Below are positions 26,325-35,165 of a DNA stretch of 64,000 nt, one piece after another (position 1 is the first letter of the stretch; each line of letters begins with the position of its first letter). The stretch lies in contig CAIRJF010000013.1 of the NCBI GenBank assembly GCA_903878805.1, forward strand, positions 1-64,000. Reading direction: 5' to 3'. Source of the DNA: an uncultured Verrucomicrobia subdivision 3 bacterium (GTDB lineage Bacteria > Verrucomicrobiota > Verrucomicrobiia > Limisphaerales > UBA11358). The notes under the pieces were generated by a model, which had not been told where the DNA came from, searched no databases, and saw only the letters and a list, made by a program, of their open reading frames with translations. The position numbers were made by a program, and so were the translations under genes.

Positions 26325-27434
26325 TTACGGATTCGCCGCGGATTTCGGCTGCGGCGGTTCGCGGTTCAACTGTAGTCTAAGTTCGCGGGGTTTGCCATCG
26401 GCGCGCTGCGGCAAAAAGATTTTGTCCTGCACGTTCGTCAGAATCTGCGTCATGGCCTTGGCCAGTTCCAGTTGCGCGAACAGGTTCGGGTTGCCCGTGT
26501 ATTTCGGCAGCAGCTCGGTGAACGCCGTCGCGTCCGACTCGATGGCGGTGACGTAGCGGGTGCGCGCGGATTCGGCGGCGTTGGTGATGGACGCGGCGGA
26601 CGCGCCGGACTGGCTGGCGATGCGGTTCTGCTCACTCAAGGCGTCGTTGATGAGCTTGTCGCGGTTCTGGCGCGCGGTGGTGACCATCGCAAAAACATCC
26701 TTCAACTGGCGCGGCGCAACGCTTTGCACCTGCACCTGATCAATCGCCACGCCGAGATGTTCGCGCTCGGCGAGTTCGCTCACGCGCTGGCTGACGGCGT
26801 CCTGAAATCCGGCGATGTCGCGCGTGAGGATGTCGTCCACATTGAAGCGCGCGGCGGTGAGAATGAGCGCGTTGTTGACGGCGTTTTGCACGGCGTTGGA
26901 AACGCCACCGAGATTGAACTGCTGATTCGTGCCGCTGGCGAAATTAAAAATCGCCGTGCGCGGGTCGTCGATGTGATAGGAAACCGTGGCGCGCGTGTGA
27001 ATGATGTTGCGGTCGGCGGTCACCACGTAGCCGTCAATCTGCGGATTGAGCGACGGACCGGCGGGCGGCTCGGTGCCCGCGAGTTCCATTTCCGGCGTGG
27101 TGAGAAACCAGCCGACGGTGGAGGAAACTTTCTGGATTTCCGTGATGGGAATGCGGATTACTTCGTCAATCGGATACGGCAGCGACCAGTGCAAGCCCGC
27201 GCCGAGCAGCATTTTCTGACCTTCGCCCTGCGGCTTGCCGAAGCGCAGAATGACGGCCTTTTCCTGCGGCCCGACGGTGAAAAATCCCGCCGCAAAAATG
27301 ATGACGACGAGCGCCACCATCGCGATTTTGACGATGACGAAACTACTGCGCAACGCCTCGGCCAGCGCCTGTGAACCGGCGTCCTGCGCCACCAGCGGCG
27401 GCTGCGAATGGTCGTGATGATCGTGGTCGCTCAT
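26325..27434 (-). CDS. SPFH/band-7 protein, HflK-like
   Basis: A 369-residue membrane-anchored band-7 protein. It starts with a His-rich cytoplasmic tail (SDHDHHDHSQPP), followed by one transmembrane helix near residues 35-55. Its SPFH domain begins VGPQEKAVILRFGKP and ends before a coiled region, LSEQNRIASQSGASAAS. HflK-type proteins form a large dome with HflC around the FtsH protease in E. coli; a similar role or a scaffold for metal-transporter turnover is possible. It is the third SPFH gene of the cluster. Confidence 0.85.
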   Translation of the reverse strand: MSDHDHHDHSQPPLVAQDAGSQALAEALRSSFVIVKIAMVALVVIIFAAGFFTVGPQEKAVILRFGKPQGEGQKMLLGAGLHWSLPYPIDEVIRIPITEIQKVSSTVGWFLTTPEMELAGTEPPAGPSLNPQIDGYVVTADRNIIHTRATVSYHIDDPRTAIFNFASGTNQQFNLGGVSNAVQNAVNNALILTAARFNVDDILTRDIAGFQDAVSQRVSELAEREHLGVAIDQVQVQSVAPRQLKDVFAMVTTARQNRDKLINDALSEQNRIASQSGASAASITNAAESARTRYVTAIESDATAFTELLPKYTGNPNLFAQLELAKAMTQILTNVQDKIFLPQRADGKPRELRLQLNREPPQPKSAANP

Positions 27435-27441
27435 GGCTCAA

Positions 27442-28344
27442 TCACTTGGAGTTCGCCGGCAGATTTTGGAACAGGCTGAACGGCGGCGTGCGCTCGTCAA
27501 AGATCAGCGTGGACTTCTGGTTCAGAGAACTTTTCAACGCCTGCAATTGCAGTTGGAAAATCGCCAGCTCCGGATTTTGCTGGAAAACACTCAACGTCTT
27601 CGCGGCTTCGGCCACGCCCGCGCCTTCGATGCGCGTCGCGTCGGCCTGCGCGTTGGCGATGACATCGGCGGCCTGACGTTCGGCGGCGGATTTGATTTTC
27701 GTCGCTTCGGCTTCGCCTTTGAATTGCGCCTCGCTGATCAAAACCGTCCGCTCGGATTTCATGCGGTCGAACACCGTTTGCGTCACGCTTTCCGGCAAGC
27801 CAAGTTTTTTGACGCCGAGAAATTCAATGCTGATGCCGTAATTCTGCGAGGCGAGTTCGCCCTGCACGGCAGATTTAATTTCGTTTTCGATGCCTTCTAG
27901 CTTGAGCTGCTTCGGATCAGCATTCACAAAGTCGGACAAATTATGTTTGCCGATGACCGCCGCTTTCGCGCTGCGGAGCATGGTTTCCAACTGGCGTTGC
28001 GCCGCTTCCACGGAACCGCCGGCGAACTTCGGGAAAAATTCCTTCGCGTCGGAAATCCGCCAGCCGACGTAAACGCTCGTCAGCAACATCGTGTTGTCCG
28101 ACGTGAGGTTCTCGCTGTATTTGTCCTCGAAATTTTGCACGCGCTGGTCGAAGCGATAAACCTGCTGGATCGGCCACGGCCATTTGCCGTAAATGCCAGG
28201 TTGGTCAATGTTCGCGGCGGCGGGCTTGCCGAACGTCGTCAGCACGGCGACTTCCGACTGGCGCACCTGGAAGGTGAAGAGCAGCAGCGCAAAAATCACC
28301 ACCAGCACGGCGGCGATGACGATTGTGATCAGATTTTTTTTCAT
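27442..28344 (-). CDS. SPFH/band-7 protein, HflC-like
   Basis: A 300-residue protein with a single N-terminal membrane helix (LITIVIAAVLVVIFALLLF) and an SPFH domain starting QSEVAVLTTFGKPAAA. The typical HflC segment RVQNFEDKYSENLTSDN is present, with a C-terminal coiled coil rich in Ala and Glu (SEAQFKGEAEATKIKSAAER). HflC pairs with HflK. The gene lies 7 bases from the HflK-like gene and its ATG overlaps the stop of the upstream large SPFH gene by four bases. Confidence 0.87.
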   Translation of the reverse strand: MKKNLITIVIAAVLVVIFALLLFTFQVRQSEVAVLTTFGKPAAANIDQPGIYGKWPWPIQQVYRFDQRVQNFEDKYSENLTSDNTMLLTSVYVGWRISDAKEFFPKFAGGSVEAAQRQLETMLRSAKAAVIGKHNLSDFVNADPKQLKLEGIENEIKSAVQGELASQNYGISIEFLGVKKLGLPESVTQTVFDRMKSERTVLISEAQFKGEAEATKIKSAAERQAADVIANAQADATRIEGAGVAEAAKTLSVFQQNPELAIFQLQLQALKSSLNQKSTLIFDERTPPFSLFQNLPANSK

Positions 28345-30215
28345 GGCGTATTCGTGATGGAAAGGTTCAACAGGTCGTCGCGGATTTTGTCTTCGAGATT
28401 GAAGATGACGACGTCCTGCGTATTCGTGACGAGCAAAACATATTTGCGCGCGCCCTTGGTAGCATCGGCAAAACTCTGCAGATACAGGCGCTGGCGATAA
28501 ACATCCGGCGCGGCGGCAAAAGCGGGAAGCTGATTCGTAAACAGTGCGGCCTCGGCAAACTTAGAGGAAACCAATTGGACGCGTTTTGCATCCGCGACAT
28601 TCGTAATCGTGAATGCCTGCGCGCTGGAAACCGCTTCCAAACGAATCGCGCCTGCCTGCGCGTCAAGAATTTTCGCGAGCTTGGTCTGCTGCGCGCCGAC
28701 TACTTTTTCGTAAGTCGCGGCGACATCGCTGGCCGTTGGCGGATGAATGTCCTGCAAGCCGACAAAAATAATTTTTGCGCCAAGCGAACGCGCGTTGGCC
28801 GAAGATTGGATGCGGTCGCGCAAAACTTCCGCCGCCTGCAAACGGCCTTGCGACAGCACGTCGTTCAAATCAATTCCCGCGAAATACTTGATGACTTCCT
28901 GCGTCGCCAGATCTTTCAGCAACGCATCCGGCGCATCGTTTTTGTAAGCCCAGTCGGTGACATTCGTGATTTGAAATTGAATCGGAATGCTGACGGTAAT
29001 TAAGCCGACCGCCTGCGCCTTGTTCGAATCATTCGTGCCGCTGCTCGCCGTCGCGGAGGTAACGGTGGCACGATTGGCGACGAGAAAATTTTCTTCCTTG
29101 TTGTGGCTGACCGTCCAGAGAATCGTGTTCACTGCTTCGCTTTGCGGGTCGGGCGTGTAGCCGACGGCGAACGACTGAATCTGCTCCGTGCGGAAGCGGT
29201 AAATCTTATCCATCGGCCACGGCAATTTGAAATGCGCGCCGGGATTGAGCGTCGCCACCGGCTTGCCAAAATGTTCCAGCACGGCTTGTTCGCCGACATC
29301 TACAAATACAATCGTCGTGGACAAAATCAGCGCGGCAAATTGGATGAGCAGCAGTGTCGCGAGATTTTTTTGCGCCGCCTGAAAAAACCATGTTTCGGAA
29401 ACTTTGAAGCCAAATTGATAATCCAAAGTTTGCGCCGCCGTGGTGAACAAACTTTCCGGCTGCGCGAAAATGCCGACGACGCGGCTTTCGTAAAGCGGAC
29501 GGGCAATCTTGCCCTTCACGCGCGGACGGTAAATTTCCAGCAGCAACGTCAGCAGATTTTCCAACGCCATCAAAGCGAGCAGACCGCACAGGCCGCGCGC
29601 GACCCAGAAATCCGCGCGCGGAAATTTGGCTTCGACGCCCGCGATAGCGAGAGACGTAAGTGCGCAAACGTAAGCGCCGGCCAGCAGAAAACTCGCGCTC
29701 GGACGGAGTAGACGGTGATTTTCCAAACGCGCAATCGTCACGGAAAACCGGCCGATCAGAAACAGCAGCAGCGCAAAAATCGCGAACAGTGACAATGCCG
29801 CCGTCGCGTTGGCCGCATTGAGGCCGGCCGTGTTTTTGCCGCTCCAATTCCAGAGCAGCCACGCGCCGCCCGCTTCGAGCAGCAGAATTAAAACTGCAAA
29901 GCCCGGCACAAAATATTTTTCAAATTGCAGCCGCGCGTTCTGCGCCGGAAAACTGCCGCCGTCCTTGCTTTCAAAGAGCGATTGCCCACGGCTGCGGGCA
30001 AGTTCATCGAGTTCGAGTTTTTCCGAGCGTTCGTTTTCTTCGAGCCGCATTTGGAACCAGCTGATGCCCGCCACGATGACGCCGAGGCCGAGGAAAATGG
30101 ACGCGGCTTGACCCGCCAGCGAACCGGCGAAAACCGTCACGCCAAAGCCCGCGAGAAAAATCAGCACCGCGACCGCGAGGTTCACCAGCCCGTTTTTTTG
30201 GATGTTGCGTTCCAT
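28341..30215 (-). CDS. Large SPFH protein with an added N-terminal membrane domain
   Basis: A 624-residue protein, about twice the usual size of an HflK homologue. The first 290 residues contain roughly six hydrophobic helices (for example LVNLAVAVLILAGFGVTVFA and LFAIFALLLFLIGRFSVTIA) that are not part of standard HflK. The SPFH domain follows, with VGEQAVLEHFGKPVATLNPG and FKLPWPMDKIYRFRTEQ, then a C-terminal VFNLEDKI segment. The fused membrane domain could anchor the band-7 oligomer to a distinct complex. It overlaps the HflC-like gene by four bases and follows an ABC permease gene. Confidence 0.8.
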   Translation of the reverse strand: MERNIQKNGLVNLAVAVLIFLAGFGVTVFAGSLAGQAASIFLGLGVIVAGISWFQMRLEENERSEKLELDELARSRGQSLFESKDGGSFPAQNARLQFEKYFVPGFAVLILLLEAGGAWLLWNWSGKNTAGLNAANATAALSLFAIFALLLFLIGRFSVTIARLENHRLLRPSASFLLAGAYVCALTSLAIAGVEAKFPRADFWVARGLCGLLALMALENLLTLLLEIYRPRVKGKIARPLYESRVVGIFAQPESLFTTAAQTLDYQFGFKVSETWFFQAAQKNLATLLLIQFAALILSTTIVFVDVGEQAVLEHFGKPVATLNPGAHFKLPWPMDKIYRFRTEQIQSFAVGYTPDPQSEAVNTILWTVSHNKEENFLVANRATVTSATASSGTNDSNKAQAVGLITVSIPIQFQITNVTDWAYKNDAPDALLKDLATQEVIKYFAGIDLNDVLSQGRLQAAEVLRDRIQSSANARSLGAKIIFVGLQDIHPPTASDVAATYEKVVGAQQTKLAKILDAQAGAIRLEAVSSAQAFTITNVADAKRVQLVSSKFAEAALFTNQLPAFAAAPDVYRQRLYLQSFADATKGARKYVLLVTNTQDVVIFNLEDKIRDDLLNLSITNTP

Positions 30216-30220
30216 TTTAT

Positions 30221-31183
30221 TCAGCTCAATTCACGATCATCAAACAGCGCCACGCCCACGGCCAGCGCCGCGCCGGCATAACAAACCGCGTAGCCGAGCG
30301 CCTTGCCGACGTAAGCCCACTGGAATGTATTTTTTCCAGTTTCGAGCGCGTCGGCGAGCCAGAAAAGCTGCCAGTTCGGGACGACCGTGTAAAGGGTTGA
30401 AGCCCACCAACTGCCTTTGGCCGCGGGCAATCCGAAGAAATAATCCGACATCAGGCCGACCAAAAAGACCGCCGAGCAGATGGCCAGCGTCGCAATCATA
30501 TCCAACCGCGTGGAACACGCGAGCGCGACGGCGGCGAGAATCCAGAGCGCGAATAAAATTAAAATTCCGGCGGGAACCAGACGCCAGTCCACCTTCGCCT
30601 GTTCGCCGAGACTTTGCATCTGGTGCGTGAATTGGAAAATGATGAAGGTCGCCAGCGTGATCATCACGACCATCGCGATGACGGCGTCGCTCACAAACGG
30701 ACGGCGCAGGAAGAAATTGCTGAAACCCGCCAGCGCGTAGGCCAGCAGAATTCCGCCGCCAAAAATTCCGATGGCCAGCAGGTTCGTCGAACCGTAGGCA
30801 TCAAACGCCATCCAGCTTGCGAGCATCACGCCGACCATGTTGACGTAAGCCAATAAGGCTAGCGCCGCCGCGAGGCCGGCGAATTTCGCCAGCAGGAATT
30901 GCGCGCGCCCGACCGGCTTGGACAAAACGGCGAGCGCCGTGCCGCTGCGGATTTCCCGCGCGAGCGAGGCCGACGCACTTAACACCGCGCCGAACAAACC
31001 GGACAGGAGCATCACGGCGAGCGCGCTCGTTTTGACGAGTTTCATTTCGTCGCCGAACGCGAAGTAATAAGGCACGGCGAGAAAAATCTCGAACAGCACG
31101 GAACCCGTCATCAGCAGCAGAAAAATCGGCTGCCGGATGAGTTCCATGAACGCGTTGACCGCAATGTTTCTAAATTGACGCAT
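30221..31183 (-). CDS. ABC-2 type permease at the head of the SPFH cluster
   Basis: A 320-residue permease with six to seven hydrophobic segments. It begins with an amphipathic cytoplasmic stretch, MRQFRNIAVNAFMELIRQPI, and contains LAREIRSGTALAVLSKPVGRAQFL, the intracellular helix conserved in ABC-2 permeases. No ATPase gene lies beside it here; the ATPase could be elsewhere or be the one at 22.2-23.4 kb. It is five bases from the large SPFH gene, so it may assemble with the SPFH complex. Confidence 0.8.
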   Translation of the reverse strand: MRQFRNIAVNAFMELIRQPIFLLLMTGSVLFEIFLAVPYYFAFGDEMKLVKTSALAVMLLSGLFGAVLSASASLAREIRSGTALAVLSKPVGRAQFLLAKFAGLAAALALLAYVNMVGVMLASWMAFDAYGSTNLLAIGIFGGGILLAYALAGFSNFFLRRPFVSDAVIAMVVMITLATFIIFQFTHQMQSLGEQAKVDWRLVPAGILILFALWILAAVALACSTRLDMIATLAICSAVFLVGLMSDYFFGLPAAKGSWWASTLYTVVPNWQLFWLADALETGKNTFQWAYVGKALGYAVCYAGAALAVGVALFDDRELS

Positions 31184-31294
31184 GAACTTCCGATTAGCTT
31201 ACAAACCGCGCGCGCGTTTGCAAACGGTTAATCAGCTTGGGCAGGGAAATGGAGCGGGAAAATGCGAGTTGCGTTCAAACTTGAAAAAGAAAAA

Positions 31295-32098
31295 TTACGG
31301 CGACAAGTTTTCGTGGTGGGGTAAAAACAAAAAATCACCGTGTGAATCATGTCCGATCTGTGTTTTTTGAACGCTGTTTTCCGCAATCACATGAGGACAA
31401 TATCCCAAATCTAAAAGAATCTGTATCGAATCAAGCTGCGACATTCCGAATTTTTTCGTGTGATGACCGGAAACTTCACAGTAAATAATCGGACGAAATT
31501 TTTGAATTGCTTTGACGCCTCCGGCAAAAACAAGATTTTCCGCACCCTCGACATCTATTTTTATGAAGTCTAATTGCGTCAGATTTTCGCCACTCACAAT
31601 GGCATCAAGGGTTTTTGTCTGAATGGTAGTCCAATACACCTGTTTTCGCTCATTTGACTCAAAATAGCCTTCACATCCCGATTTGCCCATGTGAGGCGTC
31701 ACATGGTTGATCCTTTTCGATGATTTCCCTATGGGCACATAAAGCCTCTCTTCGCCGGCCTTGTTGGAAAGCGCAACAGGAAACAGCTTCACATTCTTGT
31801 GACCGCTCAAAACCGATTTTGCCAAGGTGTAATTATATTCCAACGGTTCAAAGGCAAATACTCTGCACGATCCGTTATGAATTTTTGCCAGTGCCTTGGC
31901 AAACCGTCCGTGATTTGCGCCAACATCAAAGATAACCGCATTGGGTGGAATAAACGGCGACAGTTTCTTGATAACTGGGGCGAATTTATTCCTGAACCTT
32001 GCGTTGCAATACTGTTCAAAACGGGCAATTCGTTGCCCAATTTTCTGCCCAAACGAGGGATGAATTTCTGAAAAACCTGGAATTTCTATTTCGTTCAT
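31295..32098 (-). CDS. FkbM-family methyltransferase
   Basis: About 267 residues from ATG at 32098; an in-frame start further upstream adds five residues. The SAM-binding motif VIFDVGANHGRFAKALA, the acidic FAFEPLEYNY turn and LDFIKIDVEGAENLVF with its ExG motif are typical of FkbM methyltransferases, which usually methylate sugars or small secondary metabolites. Composition drops in the 3' part (21 of 60 G/C at 31321-31380) relative to the surrounding genes, so the gene looks horizontally acquired. It neighbours a small transcription factor on the other strand. Confidence 0.85.
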   Translation of the reverse strand: MNEIEIPGFSEIHPSFGQKIGQRIARFEQYCNARFRNKFAPVIKKLSPFIPPNAVIFDVGANHGRFAKALAKIHNGSCRVFAFEPLEYNYTLAKSVLSGHKNVKLFPVALSNKAGEERLYVPIGKSSKRINHVTPHMGKSGCEGYFESNERKQVYWTTIQTKTLDAIVSGENLTQLDFIKIDVEGAENLVFAGGVKAIQKFRPIIYCEVSGHHTKKFGMSQLDSIQILLDLGYCPHVIAENSVQKTQIGHDSHGDFLFLPHHENLSP

Positions 32099-32184
32099 TG
32101 CGTGTTGGCGCAAAAACTATCAAAACCCATGACACGAGGCAATACCTCGTGTTGTATTGCGGGGTTATTGAGGACGATGAAGCC

Positions 32185-32427
32185 GTGCCGTCACAAAAGC
32201 CAAAAGCTTGTGCCCACCGAACAAAACTCGGCGGGAACATTGTGGCTTTGCGGGGAAAAAGAAAACTGACGCAAGAACAGCTTGCCGAAAAAAACGGTGT
32301 CAGTGTGCGTTATGTGCAGAGCTTGGAAGCTGGGGAATATTTTCCAAGCCTGCCGAAGCTGGTGAAATTAAAATCAGCTTTGCGTTGTAGCTGGGCTGAA
32401 ATCTTCGACGGCTGCGAAAAAGTTTAA
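32185..32427 (+). CDS. XRE-family helix-turn-helix regulator
   Basis: An 80-residue protein beginning at a GTG preceded by GAGG. A longer frame runs upstream to 31999, but its first 62 codons overlap the FkbM gene and show no domain. The HTH motif is clear: [20 protein letters not shown] followed by the recognition region [21 protein letters not shown], as in Cro/CI-type repressors. Its stop overlaps that of purL by two bases, so the genes converge. It may regulate itself or the adjacent FkbM gene; target unknown. Confidence 0.75.
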   Translation: MPSQKPKACAHRTKLGGNIVALRGKRKLTQEQLAEKNGVSVRYVQSLEAGEYFPSLPKLVKLKSALRCSWAEIFDGCEKV

Positions 32428-34964
32428 GCCATCGCGCGGGCGATGGAATTCCACCAGGCGTCGTGCAATTCGGTGAGCGGGGCGGAAAATTCGCCGCTGG
32501 CGGTTTTCACCATCAGCTTGTCGCCGCCGACTTTGCCGATCTGAACTGCGGGCACGCCCATGAGCTTGGCGCGTTCGACGACTTTCACGGCATCCAGCGC
32601 TTTGCAACTGATGACGACACGCGATTGCGTTTCGCCGAAGAGCAACGCGTCCAATCGCACCGTAGCGGCGTCTCGGGAGAGCGCCGCATTCTGTTCTTCG
32701 GACTGGTCAGCGGCACTCTGCCGAGATGCCGCTACGCCGGAGAGGTCAACCGTCGCACCGATGAGGCGCGGCGTTTCGCGGGCGATGAGCTGGCTGATGC
32801 AGCTTTCCGCCAGCGCGACGGCGAGGCCGCCTTCACTACAATCGTGCGCGCTCTTCACGAGGCCGGATTGGATCAAGCCGAGGAGCGTGGTGTGCAGCGT
32901 CTTCGCGACTTCAAGGTCGCAACGCGGCGGCGAACCGGCCTTCTTGCCGTGGACGACCTGCAGATACGCGCTGCCGCCGAGCCCTTGCAACGGCGTGGCT
33001 TCCACCGCGTCGCCGAGCAGGATGATGGCGTCGCCTTCGTCCTTGAACCACTGCGTGGTGACGTGCTCCAGCTTCTCGATGAGGCCGACCACGGAAATCG
33101 TGGGCGTCGGATCAATCGGGCCGGCGGGGCTTTGATTATAGAGCGAGCAATTGCCGCCGGTGACGGGCGCGTTGAAGGCTTTGCAACCTTCCGCCAGACC
33201 GCGCACGGATTCCGAAATCTGCCAGAACAACTCGGGCTTGGCCGGGCTGGGCATGTTGAGATTGTCCGTCGCGCCGAGCGGCAAAGCACCGGAGCAGGCG
33301 AGATTGCGGCACGCTTCGGCGACGGCGGCTTTCGCGCCTTCGTAGGGATCGAGATAAACGTAACCGCCGTTGCAATCCACGGTCATGGCGATCAACTTTT
33401 CGGAAACGGTCGGGTCGCCGACTTTCGCAGCGAGTTCCGCGCTCATCACGGGCAATGAATCCGTCTTGATGCGAATGACTGCGGCGTCGCTGCCGGGCAA
33501 CACGACTGAGCCGTCGCGCACTTGATGATCGTATTGGCGATAGACCCAGTTCTTCGACGCGATGCTCGGCCAAGCGAGCAGCTTCTTCAAATCTTCGGCG
33601 GGCGTCGTAGTGTCGGCAATTCCATCCAAACGAAACGCACGCACGTCTTTCAGATACGCAGGCTCAACGGCTTCGCGCTGATACACCGGCGACTCGTCGG
33701 CGATCTTGCGCGCAGGAATGTCCACGACGAGTTTGCCACCGTGGCGCACCTTCATGTGGCCGGTGTCGGTGATGATGCCGATCTCGGACCACGGCAAATC
33801 CCACTTGTCGAAAATGCGTTTCACTTCCTCTTCGCGGCCCTTGTGGACGACGATGAGCATGCGCTCCTGCGATTCCGAAAGCATGATCTCGTAGCTGCTC
33901 ATATTCGGCGCGCGTTGCGGAACTTTGTCGAGTTCGATCTCGATGCCCGTGCCGGCGCGCGCGGCCATTTCGCAAGTGGAACAGGTCAAACCCGCCGCAC
34001 CCATGTCCTGCATGCCCGCGACGCAACCGGTGGCGAGCAGTTCCAGGCACGCTTCGCACACGAGTTTTTCCATGAACGGATCGCCGACCTGCACCGCGCC
34101 GCGCTGTTGCTCGGCGGATTCCTCGGTCAAATCTTGCGACGCGAACGCCGCGCCCGCGAGACCGTCGCGACCCGTCGCCGGGCCGACGTAAAACACGGGA
34201 TTGCCCACGCCCTTGGCCGCGCCGCGCGTGATCTGTTCGTGCCTCAGCACGCCGAGGCAGAACGCGTTCACGAGCGGATTGCCTTGATACGTCTTGTCGA
34301 AATACACCTCGCCCGCGACGGTCGGTATGCCGAAGCAATTCCCGTAATGCGCGATGCCGCTGACGACGCCGGCGAACAATCTCCGATTGTTGGCAATTTC
34401 AGCTTTTGTGCTTTGGGGATCACGCGCGCCCTCGCGCGTCGCGGACGACGCCCCGTCGTTCGCTTTTGCGGTTGACGAGGCGTCAACCGCTGCGCCCAAG
34501 GCGGGCGCGCTCCCCATTTCCGTTTTCCGTTTTCCGCTTTCCGAATTTTCTTCAGTGATCGGCCCGAACCTCAACGAGTTCACCGCGCAAACGGGACGCG
34601 CGCCCATCGTGAAAATGTCGCGCACGATGCCACCGACGCCGGTGGTCGCGCCCTGAAACGGCTCGACCGCGCTCGGATGGTTGTGCGACTCGATCTTGAA
34701 CGCGATGGCGATGCCGTCGCCGATGTCAATGATGCCGGCATTTTCCTCGCCCGCGCCGACGAGGATTTTCGGCGACTTGGTGGGGAAGGTCTTGAGCAGC
34801 GGCTTGGTGTTTTTGTAGCTGCAATGCTCGCTCCACATCACGGAAAAGATGCCGAGCTCGGTGTAGCTCGGCGTGCGGCCGAGGATTTCCACGGCGTGGG
34901 CGTATTCTTCCGGCGTGAGGTTGTGTTTGGCAACCAACTCTGGGGTGATGGCGGGTTCGGTCAT
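32424..34964 (-). CDS. purL: Phosphoribosylformylglycinamidine synthase subunit II, with two repeat-derived insertions
   Basis: About 846 residues from the ATG at 34964; typical PurL of this type is near 740-760. It makes FGAM from FGAR with ATP and glutamine-derived ammonia, in complex with PurQ and PurS. Motifs include [43 protein letters not shown] and [12 protein letters not shown]. Two segments depart from the family. One of about 50 residues follows RFGPITEE and is encoded by a 7-base tandem repeat and a palindromic cassette. One of about 27 residues precedes RLDALLFGE and is encoded by a 76-base inverted REP doublet. Both keep frame. Confidence 0.92.
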   Translation of the reverse strand: MTEPAITPELVAKHNLTPEEYAHAVEILGRTPSYTELGIFSVMWSEHCSYKNTKPLLKTFPTKSPKILVGAGEENAGIIDIGDGIAIAFKIESHNHPSAVEPFQGATTGVGGIVRDIFTMGARPVCAVNSLRFGPITEENSESGKRKTEMGSAPALGAAVDASSTAKANDGASSATREGARDPQSTKAEIANNRRLFAGVVSGIAHYGNCFGIPTVAGEVYFDKTYQGNPLVNAFCLGVLRHEQITRGAAKGVGNPVFYVGPATGRDGLAGAAFASQDLTEESAEQQRGAVQVGDPFMEKLVCEACLELLATGCVAGMQDMGAAGLTCSTCEMAARAGTGIEIELDKVPQRAPNMSSYEIMLSESQERMLIVVHKGREEEVKRIFDKWDLPWSEIGIITDTGHMKVRHGGKLVVDIPARKIADESPVYQREAVEPAYLKDVRAFRLDGIADTTTPAEDLKKLLAWPSIASKNWVYRQYDHQVRDGSVVLPGSDAAVIRIKTDSLPVMSAELAAKVGDPTVSEKLIAMTVDCNGGYVYLDPYEGAKAAVAEACRNLACSGALPLGATDNLNMPSPAKPELFWQISESVRGLAEGCKAFNAPVTGGNCSLYNQSPAGPIDPTPTISVVGLIEKLEHVTTQWFKDEGDAIILLGDAVEATPLQGLGGSAYLQVVHGKKAGSPPRCDLEVAKTLHTTLLGLIQSGLVKSAHDCSEGGLAVALAESCISQLIARETPRLIGATVDLSGVAASRQSAADQSEEQNAALSRDAATVRLDALLFGETQSRVVISCKALDAVKVVERAKLMGVPAVQIGKVGGDKLMVKTASGEFSAPLTELHDAWWNSIARAMA
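32661..32736. repeat. Inverted REP doublet inside purL, translated in frame
   Basis: The arms are 32661-32687 (starting CGTAGCGGCGTCTCGG) and 32710-32736 (ending CCGAGATGCCGCTACG), separated by 22 bases. Of 27 arm positions 24 pair canonically, one is a G-T and two mismatch. Both ends carry the GTAG/CTAC foot of REP sequences. It encodes a run rich in Ala, Ser, Gln and Glu between conserved PurL segments. Confidence 0.75.
34415..34515. repeat. Palindromic cassette inside purL
   Basis: On the plus strand it opens with GGGGATCACGCGCGCCC and closes with GGGCGCGCTCCCC, imperfect outer arms. Two inner hairpins lie within: ACGACG-CCCC-type (CGGACGACG/CGTCGTTCG) and GCGGTTGACG-AGG-CGTCAACCGC, the second with perfect 10-base arms. 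It is flanked at 34516-34543 by four 7-base units of the TTTCCGT or TTTCCGC type. The whole is in frame and translated within PurL. Confidence 0.65.
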
Positions 34965-35165
34965 GGAAAAATTTTTAAATTCAATTAAACTTTGCAACTC
35001 GCGCTTCAATTTCCGGGCGAAGCCAATTTCAATCTAATCAAAGTAAAACTTTCAGTCGCGCTTGGAAATCAAAAACCAAAATCAAAGCTGTCGCTGCCGC
35101 GATTGATGCGTCGCCGCAATGATTATTATGGGTCGCCACTAATTACGGATTGCCGCCTTGTTCGG
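34965..35165. other. purL upstream region without a gene
   Basis: Between the purL start and the first hairpin of the RAYT element there is A+T-richer sequence with no supported gene. It should hold a purL promoter or read-through from purS-purQ; I see no convincing -35/-10 pair or riboswitch fold. Confidence 0.4.

Noticed and set aside
31195-31240. CG-rich alternating stretch near the ABC permease start as a terminator
   Set aside because: AAACCG/CGGTT arms are short, the loop is large and no T-tail follows.
34965-35009. N-terminal extension of purL by 15 codons from 35009
   Set aside because: The sequence before [11 protein letters not shown] is A+T-rich leader without family similarity; ATG at 34964 fits PurL.
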